Positions 27,312 to 37,587 of a stretch of DNA of 64,000 bases are shown here, in pieces. Position numbers and translations under genes: made by a program. Location of the stretch: positions 1 to 64,000 of the forward strand of contig JANQQN010000055.1 in assembly GCA_028289325.1 (NCBI GenBank), read 5' to 3'. This stretch comes from Myxococcota bacterium (GTDB lineage Bacteria > Myxococcota > Kuafuiibacteriia > Kuafuiibacteriales > Kuafuiibacteriaceae). The notes beneath the pieces are model-generated. The model searched no databases, had not been told where the DNA came from, and was given only the letters and a program-made list of their open reading frames with translations. Position 1 is the stretch's first letter; every line of letters starts with the position of its first letter.

Positions 27312-29729
27312 ATGGCCAAGCCCAATAAACGCAACGACCAGAAACTCCGCTCGGTCACGCTGCCGCACGGCATTCCGGAAGACGGGATCGGCGCCGTGCG
27401 CCGCCAGATTCCCGCCGACGAGCCTCCGCCCTGGCCGGTGAACGCCGAGCTGGCCGTGGTCGGAAAGCCGACGCCCCGTCTGGACGGAGAGCTCAAGGTC
27501 ACCGGCGGCGCTCGCTACACCGCGGACATTCAGCTTCCCGGCATGCTGTACGCGCGGCGCATCGTGTCGCCCCACCCTCACGCCCGCATACGCTCGGTCG
27601 ACACCACCGAGTGCGAAAAGCATTCTGGCGTCAAGGCCGTTCACATCATGAAGCGTGAGCTGAAGACGGCGAAGCTCGAGGATGCGAGTAAGGAGCTGAA
27701 AAGCGACTTTCCGATTGTTCGTTACGCCGGGCAGCCGATCGGAGCCGTGGCCGCCGTCAGCCAGGCCGCCGCCGACGAGGCGGCCGCGCTCGTGAAGGTC
27801 GAATACGAGATCCTCCCGTTCGTGGTGGACATGGAAGTCGCCGAGAAACCCGGTGCGCCAAGCGTGTATCCGGCGCCCGCGAGCCAGGCGGGCACCGCCG
27901 GCGGCGGTGGCGGCCCGAGCGGTATTCCGCTGAACGGAAACGTCCGCGGTCCAGTGAGAAATCGGCGGAACCAAGGCACGCCGGAAGGAGACGTCAAGCA
28001 AGGTTTCGCCGATGCCGACGTGGTCGTAGAGGCCGAGTTCCGGACTCAGGTGCAGACCCACAGCCCCATGGAGACCCACGGTGTCGTGGCCGATTACAAG
28101 CCCGACGGACTGACGGTCTACGCATCCACGCAAGGCACCAAGTCCGTGCGCAAGGAGATCGCCGACCTGTTCGAGCTCCCGTTGAGCAAGATTCGCGTCG
28201 TCACCGAATTCATGGGGGGCGGCTTCGGCGCCAAATTCGGCATCGGCAACTACGGGATGCTCGCCGTGCACCTATCCAAGAAGACCGGCGCCCCGGTGCG
28301 GTTGATGCTCGATCGAAAAGAAGAGCACCTTTCGGTGGGCAATCGACCGAGCTCCCGACAGAAGCTCAAGATCGGCGCCAAAAAGGACGGGACCCTCACC
28401 GCGGTGGCCCTGGACTCCGTGGGCACCGCCGGCACCGGTACCGGGTCGGGGACCGGCGCGCCGGCGTTCTTGATGTACAAGTGCGTGAACACCGAAATCT
28501 CCGAGGCCGACGTGTTCATCAACGCGGGACCCGCCGCTGCCTTCCGCGCCCCTGGCCATCCCCAGGGATGCTTTGCGCTGGAGCAGGTGATCGACGAGAT
28601 CGCCGAAAAACTCGGCATGGATCCGCTGGCGCTCCGAGACAAGATCGACGTCGACGAGAAGACGACCATCGACAGCCAAGCACGCCGGGTAGAGCGCAAG
28701 CTGGGCGCCGACATGTTCGGATGGAGCAAGCGTCGGCCTCCTGCCAGCGACACCGGCCCCATCAAGCGAGGCGTCGGCATGGCGCAGGCCATCTGGTACC
28801 GCTTCGTAGACCTCGACTCGGGATGCACTCTCCGGCTCGGCCAGGACGGCTCGGTGGAGCTAATGTCGGCGGTGCAAGACATCGGCACGGGGATCCGTAC
28901 CGCCCTTGGCCAGGTCGCGGCCGAGGAGCTCGGCCTTCGGCCCGAAGACGTCGCCGTGCGAATCGGCGACACGGCGTTCCCCAACGGCCCCAACTCCGGG
29001 GGAAGTCAAACCACCGGCGGTCTCACCCCTGCCGTCCGCGACGCGGCTCATCAAATCAAGAACAAGCTGATCGACGCGGTCGCCAATGCGACCGACGCCG
29101 AAGCCAAAGACCTCACCGTCACCGAAGGGCGCGTTCGCTCCCAAGACGGGAAGATCGACCTGCCGTTCCGAAACGCCTGCAAGGCACTACCCACCGAGTT
29201 CGTCGAGGTCACGGCGACCCGAAAGCCCGACTACGGCGGGTTCGAGCGTGATTTCGGCGGTCGTGGGGGCCTCGGCGTCGGCGGGATGGGGGGCGTTCAG
29301 TTCGTGGAGGTCGAAGTCGACACGGAGACCGGCATCATCAACGTCGAGCGGATCGTCGCCGTCCATGACTGCGGACGACCGATCAACCCTCTCGGGGTCG
29401 AAAGTCAGATTCAGGGCGGCATCCTGCAAGGGATCAGCTACGCGTTATTCGAGAACCGCATCCTGGATTCGCAGTCCGGCCACATGGTGAATCCGACCCT
29501 GGACACCTACAAGATCCTCGGCTCGCGCGAGACGCCCCAGATCAATGTGCGGATCATCGAGCAGTACCACGGCCGCAGCAACACCGACGCCGGTGGAATC
29601 GGCGAGCCGGCTACGGTGCCCACGGCAGCGGCGATCGCCAACGCCTTCTACAACGCGACCGGCAAACGGGTCCGTGAGCTGCCGATGACGCCGGACGTCG
29701 TCCTCAACGCTCTCGGCGTGCTGGGCTGA
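27312..29729 (+). CDS. Molybdenum cofactor-binding subunit, xanthine dehydrogenase family (PaoC-like)
   Basis: KVTGGARYTADIQLPGMLYARRI, FMGGGFGAKFG, AFRAPGHPQGCFALEQ, GGIGEPATVPTAAAIANA. Confidence 0.9.
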   Translation: MAKPNKRNDQKLRSVTLPHGIPEDGIGAVRRQIPADEPPPWPVNAELAVVGKPTPRLDGELKVTGGARYTADIQLPGMLYARRIVSPHPHARIRSVDTTECEKHSGVKAVHIMKRELKTAKLEDASKELKSDFPIVRYAGQPIGAVAAVSQAAADEAAALVKVEYEILPFVVDMEVAEKPGAPSVYPAPASQAGTAGGGGGPSGIPLNGNVRGPVRNRRNQGTPEGDVKQGFADADVVVEAEFRTQVQTHSPMETHGVVADYKPDGLTVYASTQGTKSVRKEIADLFELPLSKIRVVTEFMGGGFGAKFGIGNYGMLAVHLSKKTGAPVRLMLDRKEEHLSVGNRPSSRQKLKIGAKKDGTLTAVALDSVGTAGTGTGSGTGAPAFLMYKCVNTEISEADVFINAGPAAAFRAPGHPQGCFALEQVIDEIAEKLGMDPLALRDKIDVDEKTTIDSQARRVERKLGADMFGWSKRRPPASDTGPIKRGVGMAQAIWYRFVDLDSGCTLRLGQDGSVELMSAVQDIGTGIRTALGQVAAEELGLRPEDVAVRIGDTAFPNGPNSGGSQTTGGLTPAVRDAAHQIKNKLIDAVANATDAEAKDLTVTEGRVRSQDGKIDLPFRNACKALPTEFVEVTATRKPDYGGFERDFGGRGGLGVGGMGGVQFVEVEVDTETGIINVERIVAVHDCGRPINPLGVESQIQGGILQGISYALFENRILDSQSGHMVNPTLDTYKILGSRETPQINVRIIEQYHGRSNTDAGGIGEPATVPTAAAIANAFYNATGKRVRELPMTPDVVLNALGVLG

Positions 29730-29759
29730 GGCCGGACGAAGGCCTGGAGATCAACGACG

Positions 29760-30740
29760 ATGAAATCGATGAACGCTTTCGCCTGGACCGAAGCCCCCTC
29801 CGTGGATGCAGCCCTGGCCCAGCTGGATGGCCGCGCGGTTGTCAAGGCGGGAGGATTGGACCTCCTCGACCTCATGAAGGAAGGCATCGTAGCCCCTGAC
29901 CGCCTGGTCAATATCAGAAACATCAAAGGCCTCTCGCAGATCGAAGACGACGATCGAGGCGGGCTGCGTCTGGGTGCGCTGGTTACCCTCGCTGAACTGG
30001 ACGCCCATCCCGCCGTGCGAGAGCGTTACGGCGTGCTGGCCGACGCCGCCGGTCACGCCGCCACCCCCAACATCCGCAACACGGCTTCACTGGGCGGTAA
30101 TCTGCTCCAGCGCCCGCGCTGCTGGTACTTCAGGTCCGCCGACTTCAACTGCAAGAAGAAGGGCGGCGTGAAATGCTTCGCGATGGAAGGCGAAAACCAG
30201 TTCCACGCCATCTTCGACAACCGTACCTGCGCGATGGTGCATCCGTCGTCCACCGCCACCGCGCTCTTGGCGCTGAACGCTTCGGTGGTCCTCAAGAGCG
30301 CCAAGACCGAACGGACCCTGCCCCTCGCCGAGTTCTTCGCCCGCCCCGAGCAGAATCTCGAGCAAGAGACGGTGATCGGCGCCGACGAGATCCTCACTGA
30401 GGTTCGTATCCCTGCGCTCAGCAATAAGACGAAACAGGCCTTCATCAAACAAGGACACCGCGAGTCGTACGACTGGCCGCTGGCCAGCGTGGCCGCCGTG
30501 CTGGAGATCGACGGCGGCGTCTGCAAGAAGGCGTCGATCGTGCTCGGCGCCGCGGCCGCAGTCCCCTATCGGACCGAAGCCGCGGAAAGAGCGCTGGTGG
30601 GCGTCCCCATCGACGAACAGACCGCCCGCCGCGCGGCGAGCGAAGCCTTAACAAAGGCGACCCCGCTCGCACACAACGCGTACAAGGTCCCGCTGTTCGA
30701 GACCGTCATCCGTCGGGCCCTTCTGAAGGCCGCCGCTTGA
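29760..30740 (+). CDS. FAD-binding subunit, xanthine dehydrogenase family (PaoB-like, extra [4Fe-4S] Cys set)
   Basis: NIRNTASLGGNLLQRPRCWYFRSADFNCKKKGGVKCFAMEGENQFHAIFDNRTCAMVHPSS. Confidence 0.9.
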   Translation: MKSMNAFAWTEAPSVDAALAQLDGRAVVKAGGLDLLDLMKEGIVAPDRLVNIRNIKGLSQIEDDDRGGLRLGALVTLAELDAHPAVRERYGVLADAAGHAATPNIRNTASLGGNLLQRPRCWYFRSADFNCKKKGGVKCFAMEGENQFHAIFDNRTCAMVHPSSTATALLALNASVVLKSAKTERTLPLAEFFARPEQNLEQETVIGADEILTEVRIPALSNKTKQAFIKQGHRESYDWPLASVAAVLEIDGGVCKKASIVLGAAAAVPYRTEAAERALVGVPIDEQTARRAASEALTKATPLAHNAYKVPLFETVIRRALLKAAA

Positions 30741-30750
30741 AGGAAAAGAA

Positions 30751-30978
30751 ATGAATAAGCCCTTGTCGATCCTCGACGAGCCAACGCTCTGCCGTTACCT
30801 CCAAACCAAACCGGTCTTCGGACTCGAAGAGCAAGCAGGACTGCCGTGGGGCGAAGGAGCAGCCACCAACCAGAGCTTTCGGTGCCTACAGACCACCGAG
30901 GCCGCCGGACCCGATGAGCAGCTCGCTCACCCCGAGTCTTGTCGATCCGCCCGCGCCTGCTTCACGAAGAAACGGTAA
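30751..30978 (+). CDS. Small Cys-containing protein downstream of the aldehyde oxidoreductase operon
   Basis: MNKPLSILDEPTLCRYLQTKPVFGLEEQAG...SFRCLQTTEAAGPDEQLAHPESCRSARACFTKKR; 10 bp after the FAD subunit, same strand. Confidence 0.55.
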   Translation: MNKPLSILDEPTLCRYLQTKPVFGLEEQAGLPWGEGAATNQSFRCLQTTEAAGPDEQLAHPESCRSARACFTKKR

Positions 30979-31009
30979 CCAGGCGGCGACAAAGACTCAG
31001 CGCGCTCGT

Positions 31010-32686
31010 TCACCGCCGCTGAACCTGCAGCGGCACCGGCTGACTCACCCATCGCCCCGCCACGACCCGGGCCTCGCGTTTGTTGACCAGCGCGACGGGG
31101 ATCTCGACCTCCACCGAGAACTTGCTGATGCGACGGCCGGTCGACCGATCCTCACGAACCATGGCCGGTCGCCAACGCCCCGCCGGAAGCTCCTGATCGT
31201 CCAACAGCAGCTTGAACTCGGGCGTGGGCGCTGTGCCTTTGAGCGAGCTCACCAGCACGAACTCGACGGCGACGATATGTCGGGCGGGCCGAGAGCGCCT
31301 GAATCGGGTATACGGCGGCTGTTCGACCCTTCGAGTGGCCTTGCGCAAAGTGATGCCCTCCCCGTCCGGATCTTGCGGCGCCGCCGGAACGCCCGCGGAC
31401 GGGCCCGACCGGCCTCGCCCTCGCTTCGAGGGGGGCGGCGGGCGGCCACCGATGGGGACCGCCGTCCGCGCTCGGACCAACATGGCGTCGAAGCCGGGCG
31501 GGAAGTGGCGATTCGACTCGGGGCTGACGTCTTTCAGGATCGCGAAGTTGCCGAACAGCGCATACTCGATGGGCAGCGCAAAGGCGATGCCTTCGGCCTG
31601 CATGATCTTCGCCGTTACCACCCCAACGACTCGGCCGTCACGGCTCACCATCGGCCCGCCACTGTTGCCAGGATTCACGGCGAGATCCGTCTGCAGGTAC
31701 ATCGTCTTATGGAACATCCGCCCGCCGTGACTGAGAATGCCCCGGGTCAACGTGAGATCGAGACCGCCGGGGGAGCCGACGGCTGAAACTTCGTCGCCCA
31801 CCACCAGGTCACTCGCCCGCCCCAGGGGCAAAACCGGGCGGCTGCAGACATGGCTGGGTCCACACTCAATGAGCGCCAGGTCGAGGTCCACGCCCTGCCG
31901 AATGACCTTTCCTTCCGCCCTCTGGCCTTGAAAGACCAAAGTCACCCTTCGCTCGGTCGCGACATGGCGGTTGGTCAGAAAGAGTCCGGGTCGAATCACG
32001 GCGAAGGCGGTGCCTGCCCCTCCGGACGGGGACTGCACCATCACCACCGAGTCGATCAAGCTTGCGGCGCTCCGCGGCGGCGCTTGCTCGATGGGGGGAG
32101 GAGGCGGCGGAGTCACGTCGCGGTCCGAGATGTCCGACGACAGTCGGACCGCGGTCAGCTGCGGCGTCATTCGTCGCAGAAGCAGATCCGCCCCCACGAC
32201 GAATGCGATCACTAGCGCGAGCGAGAGCGCCAGTAACGTCATCGCGGTACGCACCGCCGACGACCGGCCGCGCCCGGGGCTCCGGGGCGCGGCCACCGAA
32301 CGACGTGCCCCGTTTGGGCGACGATCTCGAGGGGAGGCCACAGATCGCGGTGAGGCCGGGGTCGACGCCGACTCGACCATCGCGGACACACCGTGTTGAT
32401 CGAGGAACGTCTTGACCTCGCGAAGCCTGACCAGCGGCATCTGTTTGGCCACGTACGCTGGGCCGCGTCGGAGCGCGTCGGCGAATTCGCCCGCCCCCGT
32501 CGGCAACGGCAGTCCCGCGTTGTGAAGGAGCATCCCGATCGCATCGGCGTGCTCCGGTGCGGCGCTGACGGCAAGGTGCCCGAGCAGCGCCTGGCCGCAC
32601 GATGGGCAAGCGATCATCGAAGCGGTGGTGGGCGCTCCGCAGCTCGGACAAACGGAATTGTCGCTCACGGACGTCAAGGGTGACAC
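31010..32686 (-). CDS. Zinc-ribbon, membrane-anchored trypsin-like (S1C/HtrA-like) serine protease
   Basis: CPSCGAPTTASMIACPSCG; TM TLLALSLALVIAFVVG; FLTNRHV, VDLDLALI, AVNPGNSGGP. Confidence 0.85.
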   Translation of the reverse strand: MSPLTSVSDNSVCPSCGAPTTASMIACPSCGQALLGHLAVSAAPEHADAIGMLLHNAGLPLPTGAGEFADALRRGPAYVAKQMPLVRLREVKTFLDQHGVSAMVESASTPASPRSVASPRDRRPNGARRSVAAPRSPGRGRSSAVRTAMTLLALSLALVIAFVVGADLLLRRMTPQLTAVRLSSDISDRDVTPPPPPPIEQAPPRSAASLIDSVVMVQSPSGGAGTAFAVIRPGLFLTNRHVATERRVTLVFQGQRAEGKVIRQGVDLDLALIECGPSHVCSRPVLPLGRASDLVVGDEVSAVGSPGGLDLTLTRGILSHGGRMFHKTMYLQTDLAVNPGNSGGPMVSRDGRVVGVVTAKIMQAEGIAFALPIEYALFGNFAILKDVSPESNRHFPPGFDAMLVRARTAVPIGGRPPPPSKRGRGRSGPSAGVPAAPQDPDGEGITLRKATRRVEQPPYTRFRRSRPARHIVAVEFVLVSSLKGTAPTPEFKLLLDDQELPAGRWRPAMVREDRSTGRRISKFSVEVEIPVALVNKREARVVAGRWVSQPVPLQVQRR

Positions 32687-32788
32687 AGGGGTTCCCGCGC
32701 ATCAACGGCAACCCGTTTGCAGCGCCAGGACCAGACCGCCCCGCTTCAGCCCCGGCAGGGCGACACACGCCCACGGTCGCGGCCCGTT

Positions 32789-35056
32789 CTACAGCGCGAC
32801 TCGCCCCAGCCACGTCAACAGGCCATCGAAACGGTTCACGCTGATCGCTACGTACGAAAACGGCCGGCGAAGATCCAGGTCATCCAACACCTGGGTTCGC
32901 CGTCCGAAGGACACCTCGAGCCACCCCCCGACCACGCGTACGTAGCCCTCAATGCCCAGTCTGAACGGATTGTCTTGCGGGATCATCTCGGGATGGGAAA
33001 ACACCAGGGTCCCGAAGCCACGCACGCCGATCTCGCCATTCAGGACTCGACCGGCGAACCCTGGCAATTCGTATTGCAGTCCGAGCCCCAGCGATGGCCC
33101 CCATTGGATATCGTCATCGTCACGGTTCTGCCTACGCCACGTGAAAATGGAACCCACGTAGAAGTGTAGCCACAACGGCTCGAGGGTCTCATCGGTCATC
33201 AAGCGCTCGCTGCCCGTCAGCAAACGCCATCTCACCTGCGACTCGCCGCGGATGCTCCATCCGAACGATTCCGGGAGAATCAGAAGCGGCGCTTGAATCA
33301 ACTTCGTCACCGGCGCGTGTCTCGAGCCAATGCTCCACCCTCGAGGCTGATGGCGCTCCATCGACATCAGCAGGCTCATGCCGTCCAACGCCGCCTCTAC
33401 CGTGCTGTCGTCGCCGAAGACCTCCGTCGCACGGGCCAATAGTCGAAGTCGCTCGCGGTGCCACCAATCGCGAAAGTCAGCGATCGCCGGCTCCCAGTCG
33501 TGATCCAGTTGATTCAGCTCGTCGGACAGAACCTTTACCCGTGTCAGCTCATCAAAGAGCGGATCACGAGCCGCCTCCTCGAGCGCTCGATGCACTCTCG
33601 CCGGCCACATGTACCCCGCCGCCCGTATAAAGGCGAGCTGAAGTGTATACTCAGACGAAGCGCGGCACGTGCGATCGTCTGCGGCCACTCGCGCCAACAC
33701 CAGCTCGATGTATAAACCGACCAGCTCCGGAGTATGCTCCGCGCCGAGCGTCTTGAGCAGGCCGTCCATCTTCTTGACCCGGTCTCGACACGTCTCGCCT
33801 TCTTTGGCGTCGCTCGCCGCCTTCCATTCCACCCAGGACAGAATGCCTCGGAAGAAATCATACTTACGCAAGCGTTCGCTCATGAACGCGCCGAAGTTGA
33901 AGAGCCGATCTCCGGCAATCAATCGCGGACGCGGAATCGATGTCAGAGGCACGGGCCCTTCGCGCTCACCTTTCCTCAAGGCGATCCGGCCGTTTCGTTC
34001 GAGCGTCTGAAGCTCGGCATCTCTCGCGATGTTCAACAGCTCTGGGATCAAGGCGCCGTAAAAACGCGTACCGATCGCTCGTTCGAGCGCCCACTCACTC
34101 GATTCTGCCCTAGACCGCAGCGACACGGGCACGATCAGCGCCTCGCCGGCCTCTTTGCCTGTCCCTCGCCCAAGGAGAAACAAGGCGCCGGACACGGGAA
34201 CCTGATCGAAGAGCCCACCGTCCGAAAGCCGCTCGGTGCGCAAGCTCTGTCCGGCAGGACAGCCACGAACGGGCGCGGATGACTCCGTGTCGGCGTAACA
34301 GACCTGGACCCGCTGCGGATCCATCAAGTGGGGCGCCGACGCGCTCGCTGCCACGAGGGTTAGGACATCGGAGAACGATATCTCGGGCGCACCTTCTTCG
34401 AGAAGACGAGAAATAGGATATCGCAAGACCGGAATATGCTGTTCATTACGCTCATCCTTGGGATACATCGAGTAGAAGCGGACCCCCTCCTCCTGTACTT
34501 CCATTCTGATGTACGCCGCGCGTCGATAAGTTGAAATCCTATCCGCCCCCAAGTTGTAGGTATGCGGAGTATCAGACAGCAACGAAATCGCTATCCACGC
34601 CGTGCATCCCCGTACGAACCCCTTCCCCTCTCTCACCAACGTCATCAGCTCATCGACGCTGGCTCTGACCGGCTCGAAGCTCATCAATGAGCTGCCTTCG
34701 TCGGGAAAGGTATCTCTCCATTGAAAACCTGCCCATGCCTTCCACAAGCGGCTGTCAAGGGGGCTCTTCGCCGTCGGTGGCGGTTCCAGGCACGACTCGA
34801 TGGCCCCCAAGAGGCCATTGAGCGCGCCCGACGACACCGTCGACACGCGAAGAAAGCGCTCTTTGGACGCGACGATATCTCCATGAACGTGAGCGTAGGT
34901 CACCCCGGCTTGATAGGCCCCTCGCGACACACCAGCCCCGATCACCAAGACTTCCGGCGCCTGCGCGGTCGTACTCGTCAGACTGGCCAAAGCCACGGCC
35001 ACCACGGCGCTCGTCACAACGGGCCCCCGAACATGTATCGACTGACCCCGAGCCAA
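32789..35056 (-). CDS. Patatin-like phospholipase family protein with C-terminal beta-barrel-like tail
   Basis: VIGAGVSRGAYQAGV, TVSSGALNG, SDGGLFDQVP. Confidence 0.8.
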   Translation of the reverse strand: MARGQSIHVRGPVVTSAVVAVALASLTSTTAQAPEVLVIGAGVSRGAYQAGVTYAHVHGDIVASKERFLRVSTVSSGALNGLLGAIESCLEPPPTAKSPLDSRLWKAWAGFQWRDTFPDEGSSLMSFEPVRASVDELMTLVREGKGFVRGCTAWIAISLLSDTPHTYNLGADRISTYRRAAYIRMEVQEEGVRFYSMYPKDERNEQHIPVLRYPISRLLEEGAPEISFSDVLTLVAASASAPHLMDPQRVQVCYADTESSAPVRGCPAGQSLRTERLSDGGLFDQVPVSGALFLLGRGTGKEAGEALIVPVSLRSRAESSEWALERAIGTRFYGALIPELLNIARDAELQTLERNGRIALRKGEREGPVPLTSIPRPRLIAGDRLFNFGAFMSERLRKYDFFRGILSWVEWKAASDAKEGETCRDRVKKMDGLLKTLGAEHTPELVGLYIELVLARVAADDRTCRASSEYTLQLAFIRAAGYMWPARVHRALEEAARDPLFDELTRVKVLSDELNQLDHDWEPAIADFRDWWHRERLRLLARATEVFGDDSTVEAALDGMSLLMSMERHQPRGWSIGSRHAPVTKLIQAPLLILPESFGWSIRGESQVRWRLLTGSERLMTDETLEPLWLHFYVGSIFTWRRQNRDDDDIQWGPSLGLGLQYELPGFAGRVLNGEIGVRGFGTLVFSHPEMIPQDNPFRLGIEGYVRVVGGWLEVSFGRRTQVLDDLDLRRPFSYVAISVNRFDGLLTWLGRVAL

Positions 35057-37587
35057 ATCCCCGGAATGTTGGTGATGCCGAGCATCAGGTAGATGCTGTC
35101 CGTGCGCTCGATACCGGGCCTCGGGACAATCAGATCCCGATACCCGCCGCTTATGCGAAGAATGCCGAGCGTTTCAAAGCTCAGGTCCGCGCCGACCGGT
35201 CCGGTGTCACCCTCGAAGTTTGGTTCCCAGATCGCGTTCGCTTCGATCCGCTGCAGAAACAGACTACCGGGCGCGAACCCCAGCCCTGCCCGCACTCGGG
35301 CCGCGGTCCGCCGATCGAGTTCATCTTCGCGGCGAACGGTCAGCCCCAGCCCTACCGGGACGACAACGCCCGAGTCGCTCTGTATCCCAAGCTCCCACTC
35401 CAGCAGCGGGCCGCCATAGGTCATATCCCAAGCAAAGGTCTGCGGTAGGAGCAGAAAACTCTTGGACCAAAAGCCGCCGGGTGACTCGGTGACGAGCTTT
35501 GAGCCGAAGTACGGCCCGCTTCGCTTCGCAAGAAGGAGGGCAACCGCGGGCTCGATGGCCCCGAAGACCTTGGTGGCGGAAATGCCGGCCTGACGATGGG
35601 CGGACTCCAGACCCGCGTCTGCGGCCCCTTGGTCGTCGTCGAGCTCATTCTCGAGCAGCCGCCGCACGATATCCCTAATAGCGGCGTGTTGGAACTCGAC
35701 CCAGGTCACCGCGCCCAGCTCGGACCCGACCGCGGTCTTTTTCAACCGATCGATGATCCGTGGCACGGCCGCATCGAAGCACACCTCGCTCTCATCCCGG
35801 GTGCCACACTTCTTCTCGAGCGAATCGACGTCCTGCTCGCCGGCCAGCGGCTGCAGGGCCAGGTGTAGAGCGAGGGTTCGGGGAAGCTCCGATCGCTGCC
35901 AGGACTTCAGATCATCATCAGGGCTGTAGCAATGAAGAAGGGGGCCGGGTTCGGGAGCCGAACGCTTCAAGCCGATCGCCTCACAGGCGTCGTGACCTCG
36001 GACCCTCTGCACTTCGGCAAGCTCACGATCCCTGAGAAAGTCGATGAACCGGCGTGGGCTGAGATCTGGATAGATCTCGTCCCATACTTTTGGAACGACG
36101 AGGTCTGCCAGCGATGCGAAGTCGTTGACGAACTTGTCAGGATCCTTCTCCGAGCCCGTCGACGTGGTGGTCAGCGCTCTCAGCCCATCGTATACGCCGG
36201 TCAGGTAGTCGGTGATTCGTAGATCGCGATGAAAGAACGCCCCGAATGCGAGGTATGCGTCGCCGTATAGCTCAAAGTACCGGCTCGTCATGTGGAGGCG
36301 AGACTTGGAGGCGTCGTTGGCCGAGCCGTCGTATAAGCCCAGGTCCTCGGTGCGAAAGCGGGCGAGTCCCTGCAGCTCGTAGTTGCGAGCTTCATCGACC
36401 AGCTTGCCAATGACCGCCGCCAGTCCACCGGTCCGAGACGGCGTTCTTGTGTCCGCGGGGGCGGTCGGTCGCCTGACGAGCTCAGGATTGACAAAAACAA
36501 TTTGGTTTAACTTTAGCCTGTCTTTCGATCTTGGCGAGAGAGGACCCGCACCATCCTCGTCTCTACAACCGCCGGCGTTCCGCTGAAAGCGGGCCTTCTG
36601 TAGCTCCAGCGCCCGGCCGATGGGAATGTTGTCGAAGAACCCGCCGTCGATGAATTGGTCATCAGGGTCATTGAGCGGGATCGGCGCAAAGGCGATGGGA
36701 AACGCCGACGACGCCAGCGCAATATCCGTCACCTCCTTACCCGACATCGTCTTGCCGGGTGACGTCGATACGATGAACCGCGAGTCGAGACACTGCTGCA
36801 GGTTGGCAGCGAGGCGCGTCGTCGAGAGCGCACACGGCTCCTGCTGACACGACGACGTCGAGAAGGTCATGGGGGCCATGAAGTTCATCCGGCGGACGTC
36901 AAAGCCCGGCCGGATCCGGGTCGACTTCGTGTGGGTCACCGTAATGGCAATGTCGACGTTGCAGCCCTTTCGATAGCGCTTCTCCTTGAGCCGCGCACAC
37001 ACTTCCGCGAGCATCGGATTGTAGGCCCGCCGAATGGCCGCCCCTTCCCGCGAATCGGGCTCCCGCGTGCACGGAAGCTGGGCCCCCCTCGAGAGCGCCA
37101 GCGCGGTCTTCACGTAATCCGAGCTCCCGATATGGTCCCGATAGCGCCGAATGTAGCGATCGTTGGGCTTGTCGTCGTCACTCGGGAAAAGCGTATCCCA
37201 GCCGATGTTCACCCACGTATCGAAGAAGAGATTGGAGAACAGCGCGACCCGCCCTTCCTCGAGCTCGCAGTCGCTCAAGGTCGCGAGGATGGTGTTGACG
37301 TTGCCTGCCGAAGCCCCCGTCGCGGTATCGAAGGGCGGCTTGAACCAGCTCGGGGCCGTCTTCTCGACGGTCTTGTACTGCCGCTGGAAACGCTTAGCTT
37401 TGATCAGCGCGAACGAGACACCCGCCTGATATGCGCCGAGGCTTAGCCCCCCTTTGACGACGAGGGCCAAAGAGTCGGATTCAGCACCATAAGCCGGTGA
37501 GACGAGACCCACGGCAATAGTCGCGACCGTCACCATCCTCGCGCGCATCCGCCGCGATGGGTCAAAAAGCATGACCGAGAACCTCAT
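35014..37587 (-). CDS. Patatin-like phospholipase family protein with C-terminal beta-barrel-like tail
   Basis: VVKGGLSLGAYQAGV, ATGASAGNVN, FIDGGFFDNIP; overlaps genes on both sides. Confidence 0.85.
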   Translation of the reverse strand: MRFSVMLFDPSRRMRARMVTVATIAVGLVSPAYGAESDSLALVVKGGLSLGAYQAGVSFALIKAKRFQRQYKTVEKTAPSWFKPPFDTATGASAGNVNTILATLSDCELEEGRVALFSNLFFDTWVNIGWDTLFPSDDDKPNDRYIRRYRDHIGSSDYVKTALALSRGAQLPCTREPDSREGAAIRRAYNPMLAEVCARLKEKRYRKGCNVDIAITVTHTKSTRIRPGFDVRRMNFMAPMTFSTSSCQQEPCALSTTRLAANLQQCLDSRFIVSTSPGKTMSGKEVTDIALASSAFPIAFAPIPLNDPDDQFIDGGFFDNIPIGRALELQKARFQRNAGGCRDEDGAGPLSPRSKDRLKLNQIVFVNPELVRRPTAPADTRTPSRTGGLAAVIGKLVDEARNYELQGLARFRTEDLGLYDGSANDASKSRLHMTSRYFELYGDAYLAFGAFFHRDLRITDYLTGVYDGLRALTTTSTGSEKDPDKFVNDFASLADLVVPKVWDEIYPDLSPRRFIDFLRDRELAEVQRVRGHDACEAIGLKRSAPEPGPLLHCYSPDDDLKSWQRSELPRTLALHLALQPLAGEQDVDSLEKKCGTRDESEVCFDAAVPRIIDRLKKTAVGSELGAVTWVEFQHAAIRDIVRRLLENELDDDQGAADAGLESAHRQAGISATKVFGAIEPAVALLLAKRSGPYFGSKLVTESPGGFWSKSFLLLPQTFAWDMTYGGPLLEWELGIQSDSGVVVPVGLGLTVRREDELDRRTAARVRAGLGFAPGSLFLQRIEANAIWEPNFEGDTGPVGADLSFETLGILRISGGYRDLIVPRPGIERTDSIYLMLGITNIPGIWLGVSRYMFGGPL

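Noticed and set aside
27288-28271. Minus ORF of 327 aa within the Mo-subunit gene
   Set aside because: Antisense to conserved xanthine dehydrogenase motifs.
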